Assembly (NCBI RefSeq): GCF_009859475.1
Contig: NZ_CP044549.1
Coordinates: 4,960,001 to 5,024,000, forward strand
Length of the DNA: 64,000 nt
Direction of reading: 5' to 3'
DNA from: Hydrogenophaga sp. BPS33
GTDB taxonomy: Bacteria; Pseudomonadota; Gammaproteobacteria; Burkholderiales; Burkholderiaceae_C
Part shown: in pieces, positions 25,751-34,519 of the stretch
Layout of the letters: each line of letters begins with the position of its first letter
How positions within the stretch are numbered: position 1 is the first letter of the stretch
Notes under the pieces: generated by a model
The model's input: the letters and a program-made list of their open reading frames with translations, nothing else
Told to the model about the DNA's origin: nothing
Database searches by the model: none
Made by a program: the position numbers and the translations under genes

Positions 25751-26671
25751 ATGAGCACCACGATCACTTCCACCGAGGCGATGGCGCAGGCCATCGTGGA
25801 CGCGCACCGCGCCACGCTGGCACTGCCGCTGAAGCCCAACGCGGTCGCGCCCGCACCCGCGTCCGACGACCCGGTGTTCATCGCCGCCTTGCAGGCCTGC
25901 CACGCGCTGGGCTTCATCGACGCCGATGCGCTTTGCGTGGCGCGCGCGTGGTCCCACCGTTCGCGGCGCACCGGCCACTTCGACCCGCTGCAATGGCCCG
26001 ACGAACCGGCCGACTTCGACATCGCACCGCACCCGCGCGGCAACGCGTATGCGCGCGTGCCCCAGCCCATCGGCCTCTACGCGGTCATGCCCGATGCGGC
26101 CTGGACCATCCGCATGGCACGCGCGGGTGTGCCCACGGTGCAGTTGCGCTTCAAGTCGGGCGACGCGCAGGCCATTCGCCACGAAGTGCGCGCGGCGGTC
26201 GAAGGCGTGAAAGGCACAGACGCTTGCCTGTACATCAACGACCACTGGCAGGAAGCGATTGACGCCGGGGCCCACGGCGTGCACCTGGGCCAGGAAGACC
26301 TGGAAGCCATGCCTGCCGAAGGCCTGGCCGCGATCCGCCAGGCCGGCCTGCGCCTGGGGCTGAGCACGCACGGCTATGCGGAAATGCTCATCGCCGAGCG
26401 CCACAGCCCGAGCTACATCGCCATGGGCGCGGTGTTCCCGACCACGCTCAAGCAGATGGCCACCGCGCCGCAAGGCACGGGCCGCTTGCGCGTGTACGCG
26501 CCGCTGCTGCGCGACGTGGAGCACATGGCGATTGGCGGCATCGACTTGAACAATGTCGCCTCAGTGGTCGCCACCGGCGTGCGCAATGTGGGGGTGGTGC
26601 GGGCCTTGATGGCGGCCGACGATCTGGACGCGGCCGTGGCCGAGTGGAAGGCCGCGCTCGGCTCCCGCTGA
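25751..26671 (+). CDS. thiE: Thiamine phosphate synthase ThiE with N-terminal extension
   Basis: 306 residues from ATG at 25751. The ThiE domain begins near residue 103 (PIGLYAVMPDAAWT) and shows CLYINDHWQEAIDAGAHGVHLGQ, YIAMGAVFPTTLK and AIGGIDLNNV. It couples HMP-PP and thiazole phosphate. The family is usually about 210 residues, so roughly 95 N-terminal residues are extra; they include a helical ALGFIDADALCVARAW segment of unknown role, possibly a remnant of another thiamine enzyme. Confidence 0.92.
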   Translation: MSTTITSTEAMAQAIVDAHRATLALPLKPNAVAPAPASDDPVFIAALQACHALGFIDADALCVARAWSHRSRRTGHFDPLQWPDEPADFDIAPHPRGNAYARVPQPIGLYAVMPDAAWTIRMARAGVPTVQLRFKSGDAQAIRHEVRAAVEGVKGTDACLYINDHWQEAIDAGAHGVHLGQEDLEAMPAEGLAAIRQAGLRLGLSTHGYAEMLIAERHSPSYIAMGAVFPTTLKQMATAPQGTGRLRVYAPLLRDVEHMAIGGIDLNNVASVVATGVRNVGVVRALMAADDLDAAVAEWKAALGSR

Positions 26672-26693
26672 ACCACCGGGCCGAGACGCAGCC

Positions 26694-28136
26694 TCACTGG
26701 GCGGCGGCCAGCTCGGCTGCCTTGCCCGCGTCCCGGCTCGCAGGCGCGGCCACCAGGAGATCGGCGATCTCCTTGATGTCGGCGCAGGTCTCCAGCGACT
26801 GCAGCAACGCACAGGCGGCCTCGGCCTTGGCCACCGGGAAATGCGCGAACCGCGCGCAGTCCATGAACTTGGCGTGCAGTTCGTCCCAACCCAATGGCCG
26901 GGCCGGGTGCCCGGGTGCAACGCTGAGCCGACAGGTTTCGACGGCGCCAGACGCAAGCGTCACGCTCACCTGCACGAACCCCTTGGCGCCTTCCAGCGCG
27001 CCGCCGATGGCCTGCGGGTCGGTGGTGCCACACACGTCCATTTCACAAGCCTCGATCTTCTTCAACAGTGCCTGAATCGCCGGCCGGTTCACCGCCTCAT
27101 CGGTAAATGTCTGCAGTGAATAGGCGCCATCGAGCACACCGGCAGCCAGGACGTATTGCAAGCTGAATTTGCCTTCGAAGCCGGTCGTGGGACGGGGATA
27201 GATCGCGCCCTGCATGCCACCCGGATGCATCCAGCACGACAGGTGTTGCAGCGACGCCGGGGTGAGATCAACGCGGCTCTTCAGATCGAGCACGGCGTGC
27301 ATCGGGCGTTGCAGCGCGTTGTAGCAGGCGAAGTTGCGCAAGCCGACGCCGGGCGAGCGGATCGCCCACGGTTCACCCCACGCGCGCAGCACCGCCTCGG
27401 TGTCGGAGGCAGCGTCGCCATAGGTTTCGAAGTAGCCCGCGTTCGCCTCCAGCGCTGTGGTGCAAGCCGTGACGCCGCTTTGCGCCAGGTTGACGGCATG
27501 GACCGACCACTGCGCCGCCCACCCCGTGTGCAAGGCCTTGGTCATGGTGCCGAAGTTGCAACGCAATCCGCTGGACATGGAACTCGCCATGCCAAGCGCG
27601 GCGGCAATGGTCTGCTCGTCGAGCCTGCGCAAGCAGGCCAGCACGGCGACACCGACAAAAACACCTAACGCACAGGTGCCGTGAAAGCCTCGGTCGTAGT
27701 AGCCCTTGGTGAGGCCCACGCCCAGTTTGGAACTCACTTCCAGGCCCACGATGTGCGCTTCGATCAGGTCTCGCCCGCTGATGGTTCGAAGATCCAGCTC
27801 GGCGGCCACCACCGCCATCACGATCGCGCTGGGGTGTCCGGGCATGGTGGACACCACATCGTCGAAGTCCAGTGCAGCGCCGAAGGTGCCGTTCACCAGA
27901 GCCGAAAGTTCGGGGGGCAGCCGCCAGTCCGTTCCCAACACGCGCGACGGGCCCTTCTGCGGCGACATGCCGAGGTAGTTCAATATGGGCTCGCGCAATT
28001 CGGACATGGCGCCGCCGACCATCACGGCGAGCGTGTCCATCACCACCTTGGCCGATTGCTCGCGCTCCCATTCGCTGAAGTGCTCGATCCGAGCGGTGTG
28101 GATGCGCCGCGCGAGGCCCTGGGTCAATGAGGTCAT
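26694..28136 (-). CDS. MmgE/PrpD family protein
   Basis: 480 residues from ATG at 28136; a TTG at 28166 is the alternative. An all-helical N-terminal domain with LDFDDVVSTMPGHPSAIVMA and GLEVSSKLGVGLTKGYYDRGFHGT, then a smaller C-terminal lid domain. Known members dehydrate 2-methylcitrate or decarboxylate cis-aconitate; most are uncharacterised (de)hydratases or isomerases of branched carboxylic acids. It is the last gene of a five-gene minus-strand operon that also begins with a PrpD gene. The substrate is unknown. Confidence 0.9.
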   Translation of the reverse strand: MTSLTQGLARRIHTARIEHFSEWEREQSAKVVMDTLAVMVGGAMSELREPILNYLGMSPQKGPSRVLGTDWRLPPELSALVNGTFGAALDFDDVVSTMPGHPSAIVMAVVAAELDLRTISGRDLIEAHIVGLEVSSKLGVGLTKGYYDRGFHGTCALGVFVGVAVLACLRRLDEQTIAAALGMASSMSSGLRCNFGTMTKALHTGWAAQWSVHAVNLAQSGVTACTTALEANAGYFETYGDAASDTEAVLRAWGEPWAIRSPGVGLRNFACYNALQRPMHAVLDLKSRVDLTPASLQHLSCWMHPGGMQGAIYPRPTTGFEGKFSLQYVLAAGVLDGAYSLQTFTDEAVNRPAIQALLKKIEACEMDVCGTTDPQAIGGALEGAKGFVQVSVTLASGAVETCRLSVAPGHPARPLGWDELHAKFMDCARFAHFPVAKAEAACALLQSLETCADIKEIADLLVAAPASRDAGKAAELAAAQ

Positions 28137-28199
28137 GGATGAAAGTGTCCGTTTGAGAAGAGGCAAAAAAGGGCAGGCACGGGCCGCGTGTGGCTGCGC

Positions 28200-29549
28200 T
28201 CAGCGCAGGCCAGCCGCGTCGCGCCCAGCCACACGGCCCATCGACAGGCAGTTGGAGAGCGAGCCACCGCCCAGGTAGTCGTGGTGGAACAGGCAGCCCG
28301 CCATCTCGCCGACGGCGTACAACCCGGGAATAGCTTGACCCGACCCAGCCAGCACCCTGGCCTTTTCATCGATCACCAGCCCGCCGAACGTGAGCGTGAT
28401 CGCGGGGCGGCACGGATAGAGCGCATGGAACGGCGGCACTTGCAGAGGCGTGGCCCACGCCGTTTTGGCGGGTTGTGCGGCCATGGCCTTGCCATCTTCG
28501 ATCGACGCATTGAAGGCGGCGACTGTTTCTTCCAGCCGCTCGGGTGGGACCTGTATCGCGGCCGCCAAGGTGGCCAGGTCGGGTGCCTCCAGCACGGTAA
28601 GCCCCATGTTCCTGTAGGTGGTCATGGCGGTCTGCACGCCCGGCATCGACCGGATCTGCGCATCGAACACGATGGCCACGGTCTGTCCGGGCTGCTTCAG
28701 CGCGGCCTTGCCGTTGGCCACGTAGCCTCTGGACTCGTCCACGTAACGCTCGCCGTCGGCGTTGATGGCAATGCTGTACGGAATAGCACGCGACGGGTTT
28801 CCGCCTTTTGGGTTGGACGGATCGACCGCGGCCACGTGCAGCGACTCGATGCCTTCCATGTTGCCGACCTGCGCGCCCACCCGCTGCGCCATCTCGATGC
28901 CTTCCCCCATCAACCAGTCGACCCCGCGCAGCGAAAGCCCCGCCGCCTCGGGTCCGACGAACTTCATCAACGTTTCCTTGTTGCCCGAGTAGCCCCCGGT
29001 GGCCAGCACGACTGCGTCGGCCTCAAACGCCACCTCCGCGCCGCCGCGCGTGGCCTTCACGCCCGACACAGCGCCCGTGGACGACAGCATCAGATCCGTG
29101 ACGCGCGCGCCGTAGTGCACCTGCACACCCTGCGCATCGAGCGCCTCGTAGAGCGAGCGCATCAAGCGCGGCGTTCCGACGAACTGGCCAGGCTCCAACG
29201 GGTGCACGCTGCACCGGTGGGGCGGCGCGCAGGCATAAGCGGGCAGGAAGTCTGCGCCGCGTTGGGACAGCCACTGCAGGTCGCCCAGGACCCGGTCTGC
29301 GATGGCGCGAAACAGCACGCGGTTGCCGCGACCCAGCGTGCTGGCGTCCAGCGATTCCACGAATGCCTGGCGGGCCGCTTCGGTGTCGGCGCTGGGGGCG
29401 AGAAACGCACCGCCCGACACGGCGGTATTGCCGCCACGGCGCTCTTCGGTCTGCATTTCCAGCATCAACACCTCAGCACCTTGTGCACGCGCTTCCAACG
29501 CGGCGCAAATGCCCGCGAGGCCCGATCCGACAACAACAATTCTTTTCAT
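28200..29549 (-). CDS. FAD-dependent dehydrogenase of the fumarate reductase/tricarballylate dehydrogenase family
   Basis: 449 residues. The N-terminal FAD motif is IVVVGSGLAGICAALEARA, followed by GGNTAVSGGAF. The C-terminus GLYAVGEMAGCLFHHDYLGG is typical of soluble FrdA-like proteins such as TcuA. There is no cytochrome or extra FAD-attachment domain. It likely oxidises a polycarboxylic acid or cyclic substrate to an unsaturated product. Its position next to PrpD genes suggests desaturation followed by PrpD-catalysed hydration or isomerisation; this is inferred. Confidence 0.88.
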   Translation of the reverse strand: MKRIVVVGSGLAGICAALEARAQGAEVLMLEMQTEERRGGNTAVSGGAFLAPSADTEAARQAFVESLDASTLGRGNRVLFRAIADRVLGDLQWLSQRGADFLPAYACAPPHRCSVHPLEPGQFVGTPRLMRSLYEALDAQGVQVHYGARVTDLMLSSTGAVSGVKATRGGAEVAFEADAVVLATGGYSGNKETLMKFVGPEAAGLSLRGVDWLMGEGIEMAQRVGAQVGNMEGIESLHVAAVDPSNPKGGNPSRAIPYSIAINADGERYVDESRGYVANGKAALKQPGQTVAIVFDAQIRSMPGVQTAMTTYRNMGLTVLEAPDLATLAAAIQVPPERLEETVAAFNASIEDGKAMAAQPAKTAWATPLQVPPFHALYPCRPAITLTFGGLVIDEKARVLAGSGQAIPGLYAVGEMAGCLFHHDYLGGGSLSNCLSMGRVAGRDAAGLR

Positions 29550-29571
29550 GGGAGTCCGTGGTGACGTGCTG

Positions 29572-31185
29572 CTATGCGGGGTTGAAGTCGTGCGCGCGGC
29601 GCTGGAGCGACACGGCGGAATCCTTGAGGACCTGCTTGGCGACCTTGTGGGTCGGCGTGTGCGGCAGGTCGTCCACGAACAGGATGAAGCGCGGCACTTT
29701 GATGGCCGTCATGCGCTGCTGGCACCAGCGGTGCAGCTCGGCCTCGCTCAAGCTGTGGTCGGGCCGTTTGACCACACAGGCCAGCACCTCGTCTTCGCCC
29801 AGCTCGGAGGGCACCGGCACGGTCGCCACCTCGACAATGGCCGGGTGCTCCGCGAGCAGGCGGTCCAGCTCGGCGCCCGAGATGTTCTCGCCACGGCGGC
29901 GGATGATGTCCTTCTTGCGCGTGACGAACCAGTACACGCCATCGGCGTCCCGGCGCACCAGGTCCCCGGTCTTGAACCAGCCATCGTGGAACGCGTCGGC
30001 CGTTTGCGCCGGGTCGCCCAGATAGCCTTGCATGATGATCGGGTGGCGCACCCAGAACTCGCCGGTCTGCCCGTCGGGCAGGTCGACACCGTTGTCGTCG
30101 ACGATGCGCGCCTGCGCCCACTGCCGGTCGGGATCGGGGTGCTGCCCGAGCTTGCCCATGCTCCCGCTCAACGCGGGCCCGCCGAACGGCACGCAGCAAA
30201 CACCGGGAATTTCCGTCATGCCAAACCCGCTGATGAGGTAGCGGATGTGGAACTCGTCGCGGAAACAGTCCTGGATATCGGCACGCGCGCCGTACACGCT
30301 TTCGATGCGGTGATCGGGCCGGAACTCGCTGCGGGGCCGCGCCTTCAGGATGCGGCCGATGGCTTCGATGAAATTCACGGTGGTCGCGCCGGTGTCGACC
30401 GCGGTGTTCCAGAACGTGGAGGCCGAGAACCGCTCCAGAAGGATCATGCAGGCACCGGCCGCACACGAGCCGGCGAGCGAGTAGAACAGCGCATTGGTGT
30501 GAAAGAGCGGCATCACCGTCAACACACGGTCTTCAGGTTGCAACCACAGGCGCGACACATTGGCCTCGCCGCCCACCACGAAGTTCTTCTGGCTGTGCAT
30601 CACACCCTTGGGGAATCCCGTGGTGCCCGAGGTGAAGATCACGAGACAGGTGGCTTCGGCATCCGGTTGGGGCAAAGGCGCGTCGATCGCCTGCGCCATC
30701 AGTTCGGCCAGCGAGGTGAGGCCGGACAGTTCGCGCGTGATGTCCAGCAGACGGGGTTGATCGGCAAGTCCGTCGATGGCTTCGCGTGTCACGGCCAGCG
30801 TTGCAGGCGATACCGCCACGGCGCTCACCTGGGACTTCTCCAGCACGTACCGCATTTCGGCGGCGGTGGCGGCTGGGTTGAGCGGCACCATGGCCGCGTT
30901 CAGATGCGCCAGCGCAAACAGCAGCAGCACATGCGCTTCGTGGTTCGTGGCGGTAATGGCCACGCGGCTGCCCGGGGACACGCCCCACGCGGCCAGGCCG
31001 GTGGCCAACTGGCGCGAGGCAGTCAGGAACTGTTGTCTCGTCCAGGTCTTTCCGGCAAACAGCAGGAACGGGGCCTCAGGGTTCTGCTGTTCGCGCGAGG
31101 CCAGCAGGCCAGGCAAGGTGGCACCATGGTCCGGGTACAGACGGGTGACTTCGAGGGGAGTGCGTCGTTGCATATCGATCTTCAA
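29572..31185 (-). CDS. AMP-forming acyl-CoA synthetase
   Basis: 537 residues of the ANL superfamily. The AMP-binding signature LVIFTSGTTGFPKGVMHSQ, GFGMTEIPGV, the hinge GWFKTGDLVRRDADGVYW and the C-terminal lysine in DLPHTPTHKVAK are all intact. It activates a carboxylic acid to its CoA ester. Spaced 22 bases from the FAD dehydrogenase gene and 16 from the SMP-30 gene, it belongs to the same operon. The residues resemble the CaiC/crotonobetaine-CoA ligase group; specificity is unknown. Confidence 0.92.
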   Translation of the reverse strand: MKIDMQRRTPLEVTRLYPDHGATLPGLLASREQQNPEAPFLLFAGKTWTRQQFLTASRQLATGLAAWGVSPGSRVAITATNHEAHVLLLFALAHLNAAMVPLNPAATAAEMRYVLEKSQVSAVAVSPATLAVTREAIDGLADQPRLLDITRELSGLTSLAELMAQAIDAPLPQPDAEATCLVIFTSGTTGFPKGVMHSQKNFVVGGEANVSRLWLQPEDRVLTVMPLFHTNALFYSLAGSCAAGACMILLERFSASTFWNTAVDTGATTVNFIEAIGRILKARPRSEFRPDHRIESVYGARADIQDCFRDEFHIRYLISGFGMTEIPGVCCVPFGGPALSGSMGKLGQHPDPDRQWAQARIVDDNGVDLPDGQTGEFWVRHPIIMQGYLGDPAQTADAFHDGWFKTGDLVRRDADGVYWFVTRKKDIIRRRGENISGAELDRLLAEHPAIVEVATVPVPSELGEDEVLACVVKRPDHSLSEAELHRWCQQRMTAIKVPRFILFVDDLPHTPTHKVAKQVLKDSAVSLQRRAHDFNPA

Positions 31186-31201
31186 GACAGGAGAACCCGG
31201 A

Positions 31202-32110
31202 TCACGGATACATCGCCCAGCCCTTGCGGTGGGTCTTGACCTGGAAGAAATGGCCCTGGAGCGACGTCACGAACAAGGTCGTCATGTCCGGCCCGCCGAA
31301 GCACAGGTTGGTGGGCATGGGCGCCGGCACCGGATGGGACTCCAGCGGGCGCCCGTGGGGGGAGATCACCTGGATCAAGGGACCCGGACCAGACACTTCC
31401 CAGCCGGTGCACGCCAGGATGTTGCCTTCCACGTCGAGGCACATGCCGTCAATGCCGCGGTGCACGCCCCGGTGGTCGCAGCCCCAGGTGGTGAGCGTGA
31501 TGAACGGCCCCAGGGATCCATCGGCCAGGATCGGATACGCCCGCAGTTCGCGCACCTTGTCGCGCTCGAAGCCGCTTTCGGCCACGTACAGCGTGCGCTG
31601 GTCTTGCGAGAGCAGGACGCCATTGGGCTTGACCGTGTCGAACGTGACGCGGTGCACGGTGTAGCTGCCATCGGCTTGCGGATCGGCGCGCAGGATGGAC
31701 CGGTGCCCCAGCTCTTCCTGCGCACCGGCTGGGAGGTTGCCGTCGGCGTTCCAGGGGTCTGAAAACCAGATGCGCCCCTGGCGGTCGATCGCCAGATCGT
31801 TGGGCGTGTTCAACCGCTTTCCATCCAGATGGCTGACCACCGTGGTCTGCGCCGATCCATCGGCTTCAAAGCGCACGATCGATCGACCACCGGAGCAGCA
31901 ACCGAAGAGCACACCTTGTGCGTCGTAGGCCATGCCGTTGGTGTTCTGCGTGCCGCTGCGCCATTGCGTCAACGATCCACTCTTGGGGTCGTAGCGGTAG
32001 ATCAGGCTCGCACGGATGTGGGTGAAGAGCACCACCTCACCATTCCACACCGGGCCTTCGGTGAGCGGGATGCCGCACGGTCTGCGAATCAGTTCAAAGT
32101 CCCAGCGCAT
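31202..32110 (-). CDS. SMP-30/gluconolactonase family protein
   Basis: 302 residues, six-bladed propeller. The usual metal ligands are present: Glu18 in LTEGPVWNGE, Asn in NTPNDLAIDRQGRIWFSDP and Asp in GIDGMCLDVEGN. Members hydrolyse lactones. In this operon it may open a lactone generated during degradation of the Bug-transported substrate. It lies 42 bases after the first PrpD gene of the operon. Confidence 0.9.
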   Translation of the reverse strand: MRWDFELIRRPCGIPLTEGPVWNGEVVLFTHIRASLIYRYDPKSGSLTQWRSGTQNTNGMAYDAQGVLFGCCSGGRSIVRFEADGSAQTTVVSHLDGKRLNTPNDLAIDRQGRIWFSDPWNADGNLPAGAQEELGHRSILRADPQADGSYTVHRVTFDTVKPNGVLLSQDQRTLYVAESGFERDKVRELRAYPILADGSLGPFITLTTWGCDHRGVHRGIDGMCLDVEGNILACTGWEVSGPGPLIQVISPHGRPLESHPVPAPMPTNLCFGGPDMTTLFVTSLQGHFFQVKTHRKGWAMYP

Positions 32111-32152
32111 GTCATTCGTCTCCAGAGATTGCGGAATGGCCTGTGGCCCGTT

Positions 32153-33523
32153 TCAAGCGCCGGACCGGACCACCAGGGCGTCCATCAGCGGGTCCAGCGT
32201 GGCCGCTTCGTCCAGCGACCGAAGCGCCTGCAGCACCTGCTCGGCTTGCGCAGGTTGGAAAACGCGTTGCGCCAGGATGCGGAACTTGTCGTTCACCTCG
32301 TCGCCGGACAACGGCGCCATGGTGTGGCCCTTGGGATACCTCGCCTCTTCCGAGAACGTCGCGCCGCTGTTCGTGGTGACCTCGATGCGGCACGGCGACA
32401 TCTCGGGTGGCTCGGCGGCAAATGCAGGGTCCACGTCCATCGCGAGGCGGTCGAGGATGGCGTGAATGCGCGTGTCCTGAAGCCTCTCTGGGTCAAACAG
32501 CGCGTCGCTGAACACGCCATCGAGCAACACGCCCGCCACGATGTACGGGATGCTGTGGTCGGCCGTCTCGCGCGTGGTTGGCCGCCACTTCGCCGGGGTG
32601 TTCTCGATCATCCCTTTGACTTCGTAGACAAACACCTTCACGCTGGCAATGGACTCGCCGTTCAGCCGCGCGTGGAGCCGCAGCGCGAGCTCGATGGCGG
32701 TTTGCGCGTGGTAGTAGCACAGGAAGCATTTGAGGTGCGACTGACTCACGGCGAACGGGTGGTCGCGGTCGCCGAGTGCCGGAAACTTCAGGTCGCCGAA
32801 CCGCTCCGCCAGGCCCGACTTGCCACGGACCGGTTGCTCCGGTCCCTCGATGCCTTCGGCCGCCAGCAGCGCACACATCACGCCGTCCCTCGCCGCGTAC
32901 GGTGCCGCGCAACCCTTCCACATCGACAGATTGCCTTGGCGCGAGACCAGCAGCGCGTGGTTGGCCGTCATGGCAATGGCCAGGGCATGGGCGGTTTGTG
33001 CCTCGGACAGGCGCAGCAGTTTTGCAGCACCAGCGCTGGCGGCCACCGCCGTGTAGAAAGAATGGTCCCAACCCTTCTCGCGCACCAGCGTGCCGCGAAA
33101 GATCCAGTGGTAGGCCTCGTACGCCGCGACGACCGCCGTGAGCACCTCGGCACCGCTGCGTCGCAGCGCGTCGCCCATGGCCATGACGGCTGGAATCAGG
33201 TCGCTTGGGTGGCCACCGCCGCTCAGGTAGGTGTCGTTGCCATCGAGGTAGCGCACCATGAAGCCGTTGGCCAAGGCAGCGTACTCGGGCAACACACGGA
33301 GCTCGGTTCCGAGCACACGCGCACCATCGGGCACCTGAGCCCGGGCGGCCATGCGCCGGCCCACTTCGCCCGGCATGGACGGGAATCCGGCGATGCCGCA
33401 GCCGATGGCGTCCACGATCCGGTCTATGGCGTCGCGCCTGACCGACAGGGGAGTATCGCTTTCGACAAGACCCACCACATAAGAGGCCAGGCGCTGCAAG
33501 TCGGCGTCGGCGGCTGTTTTCAT
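32153..33523 (-). CDS. MmgE/PrpD family protein (operon leader)
   Basis: 456 residues from ATG at 33523, chosen because AAGGAG lies 6 bases upstream. PrpD features: IDRIVDAIGCGIAGFPSMPGE, VRYLDGNDTYLSGGGHPSDL and HLKCFLCYYHAQTAIELAL. It is the first of five minus-strand genes and is divergent from an iclR gene across 197 bases that hold two GTCCA-N5-TGGAC dyads. It differs clearly from the PrpD paralogue at the operon end, so the two probably act on different intermediates. Confidence 0.9.
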   Translation of the reverse strand: MKTAADADLQRLASYVVGLVESDTPLSVRRDAIDRIVDAIGCGIAGFPSMPGEVGRRMAARAQVPDGARVLGTELRVLPEYAALANGFMVRYLDGNDTYLSGGGHPSDLIPAVMAMGDALRRSGAEVLTAVVAAYEAYHWIFRGTLVREKGWDHSFYTAVAASAGAAKLLRLSEAQTAHALAIAMTANHALLVSRQGNLSMWKGCAAPYAARDGVMCALLAAEGIEGPEQPVRGKSGLAERFGDLKFPALGDRDHPFAVSQSHLKCFLCYYHAQTAIELALRLHARLNGESIASVKVFVYEVKGMIENTPAKWRPTTRETADHSIPYIVAGVLLDGVFSDALFDPERLQDTRIHAILDRLAMDVDPAFAAEPPEMSPCRIEVTTNSGATFSEEARYPKGHTMAPLSGDEVNDKFRILAQRVFQPAQAEQVLQALRSLDEAATLDPLMDALVVRSGA

Positions 33524-33575
33524 AGGGCTCCTTTGCACAATGAAAAAATTGTAGGCAGCGAATGCGGCTGTGATG

Positions 33576-33590
33576 GTCCATATGGTGGAC
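33576..33590. promoter_or_regulatory. Candidate IclR operator 1a, GTCCA-TATGG-TGGAC
   Basis: A perfect 5-bp dyad with a 5-base spacer, followed by GCG, in the gap between the PrpD operon and the divergent iclR gene. A second copy with the same spacing lies 57 bases away. Confidence 0.6.
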
Positions 33591-33632
33591 GCGCATCCTC
33601 AGGCTGGTTCGATCATGCAAGGGGGCAACAGA

Positions 33633-33647
33633 GTCCACTTTATGGAC
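33633..33647. promoter_or_regulatory. Candidate IclR operator 1b, GTCCA-CTTTA-TGGAC
   Basis: A second perfect copy of GTCCA-N5-TGGAC, followed by GCA, 73 bases upstream of the iclR start at 33721. Two identical half-site pairs in one divergent promoter region are typical of autoregulated IclR systems. Confidence 0.6.
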
Positions 33648-33720
33648 GCATAATTTCTGCCGCTCTCACACAATGGCACCACCACCCGCCGTCCTGGGGG
33701 TCGGTGCAGCAAGGAGACTT

Positions 33721-34497
33721 ATGGAAAACGCAAGCGGAGGCACCCAGAGCATCCAGCGCGCCGCGATGATCCTGCGCCACATTGGCAATGGGCACGACGA
33801 AGGTGTCAGGCTGGTGGACCTGTCCAACGAGCTCTACCTCGAGCGGCCCACGGTGCACCGCATCGTGAAGTCGTTGATGGCTGAGAACCTGGTCACCCAG
33901 GACGTCACCACCCGGCGCTACCACCTCGGCCAGGGCATCGTGGCCTTGAGCCTGATCGTCAACCGCAAGCTCAATTTCCAGCAGCTCGCACAGCCCCTGC
34001 TGGAAGACATGGCCCGCCAGACGGGCGACACCTTCTACCTCAACCAGCGCATCGGCAACGAAGCGCTTTGCCTGATCCGAACGGATGGGCATTGCCCGAT
34101 CAAGATCTATTCCGTGGGGGTCGGCGACCGTCGGCCGCTGGGCGTGGGCGCTGGCGGTCTGGCCATGCTGAGCGAGATGCCGGTTGCCGAACGCAATGCC
34201 TGTATCGCGGCCAATGAGCAGGCGCTCTCGAAATACAAGGGTTTGAACAAGCGCGCGCTGCTCCGGCTGATCGAGAAGACGAAGACACTGGGATACGCCC
34301 ACCTGGATGTGTACGGGCTCGCGGGCGTTCATGCGGTGGGCGTCCCGATCATGAGTCCACAGGGAGCCCCGGTCGCCGCTCTCAGCATCGCATCGATCTC
34401 CAACCGCCTGGGCACGAAGCGGGTCGAGGAATTGGTCGTGCTTCTGCGAAAGAACGCCCGCCAGCTGGAGCAGTTGATCAGCGACTACCACTGGTGA
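33721..34497 (+). CDS. IclR-family transcriptional regulator
   Basis: 258 residues from ATG at 33721 (AAGGAG 5 bases upstream); the open frame extends to 33673 without support. N-terminal winged helix (VRLVDLSNELYLERPTVHRIV, about residues 30-50) and a C-terminal GAF-like effector domain (LGVGAGGLAML, AVGVPIMSPQGAPVAALSIA). Divergent from the five-gene PrpD operon, which it most likely controls through the paired dyads at 33576 and 33633. It converges with the thiolase gene (22-base gap). Confidence 0.93.
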   Translation: MENASGGTQSIQRAAMILRHIGNGHDEGVRLVDLSNELYLERPTVHRIVKSLMAENLVTQDVTTRRYHLGQGIVALSLIVNRKLNFQQLAQPLLEDMARQTGDTFYLNQRIGNEALCLIRTDGHCPIKIYSVGVGDRRPLGVGAGGLAMLSEMPVAERNACIAANEQALSKYKGLNKRALLRLIEKTKTLGYAHLDVYGLAGVHAVGVPIMSPQGAPVAALSIASISNRLGTKRVEELVVLLRKNARQLEQLISDYHW

Positions 34498-34519
34498 TCG
34501 CCGCCCCATTTGCTTTCCG

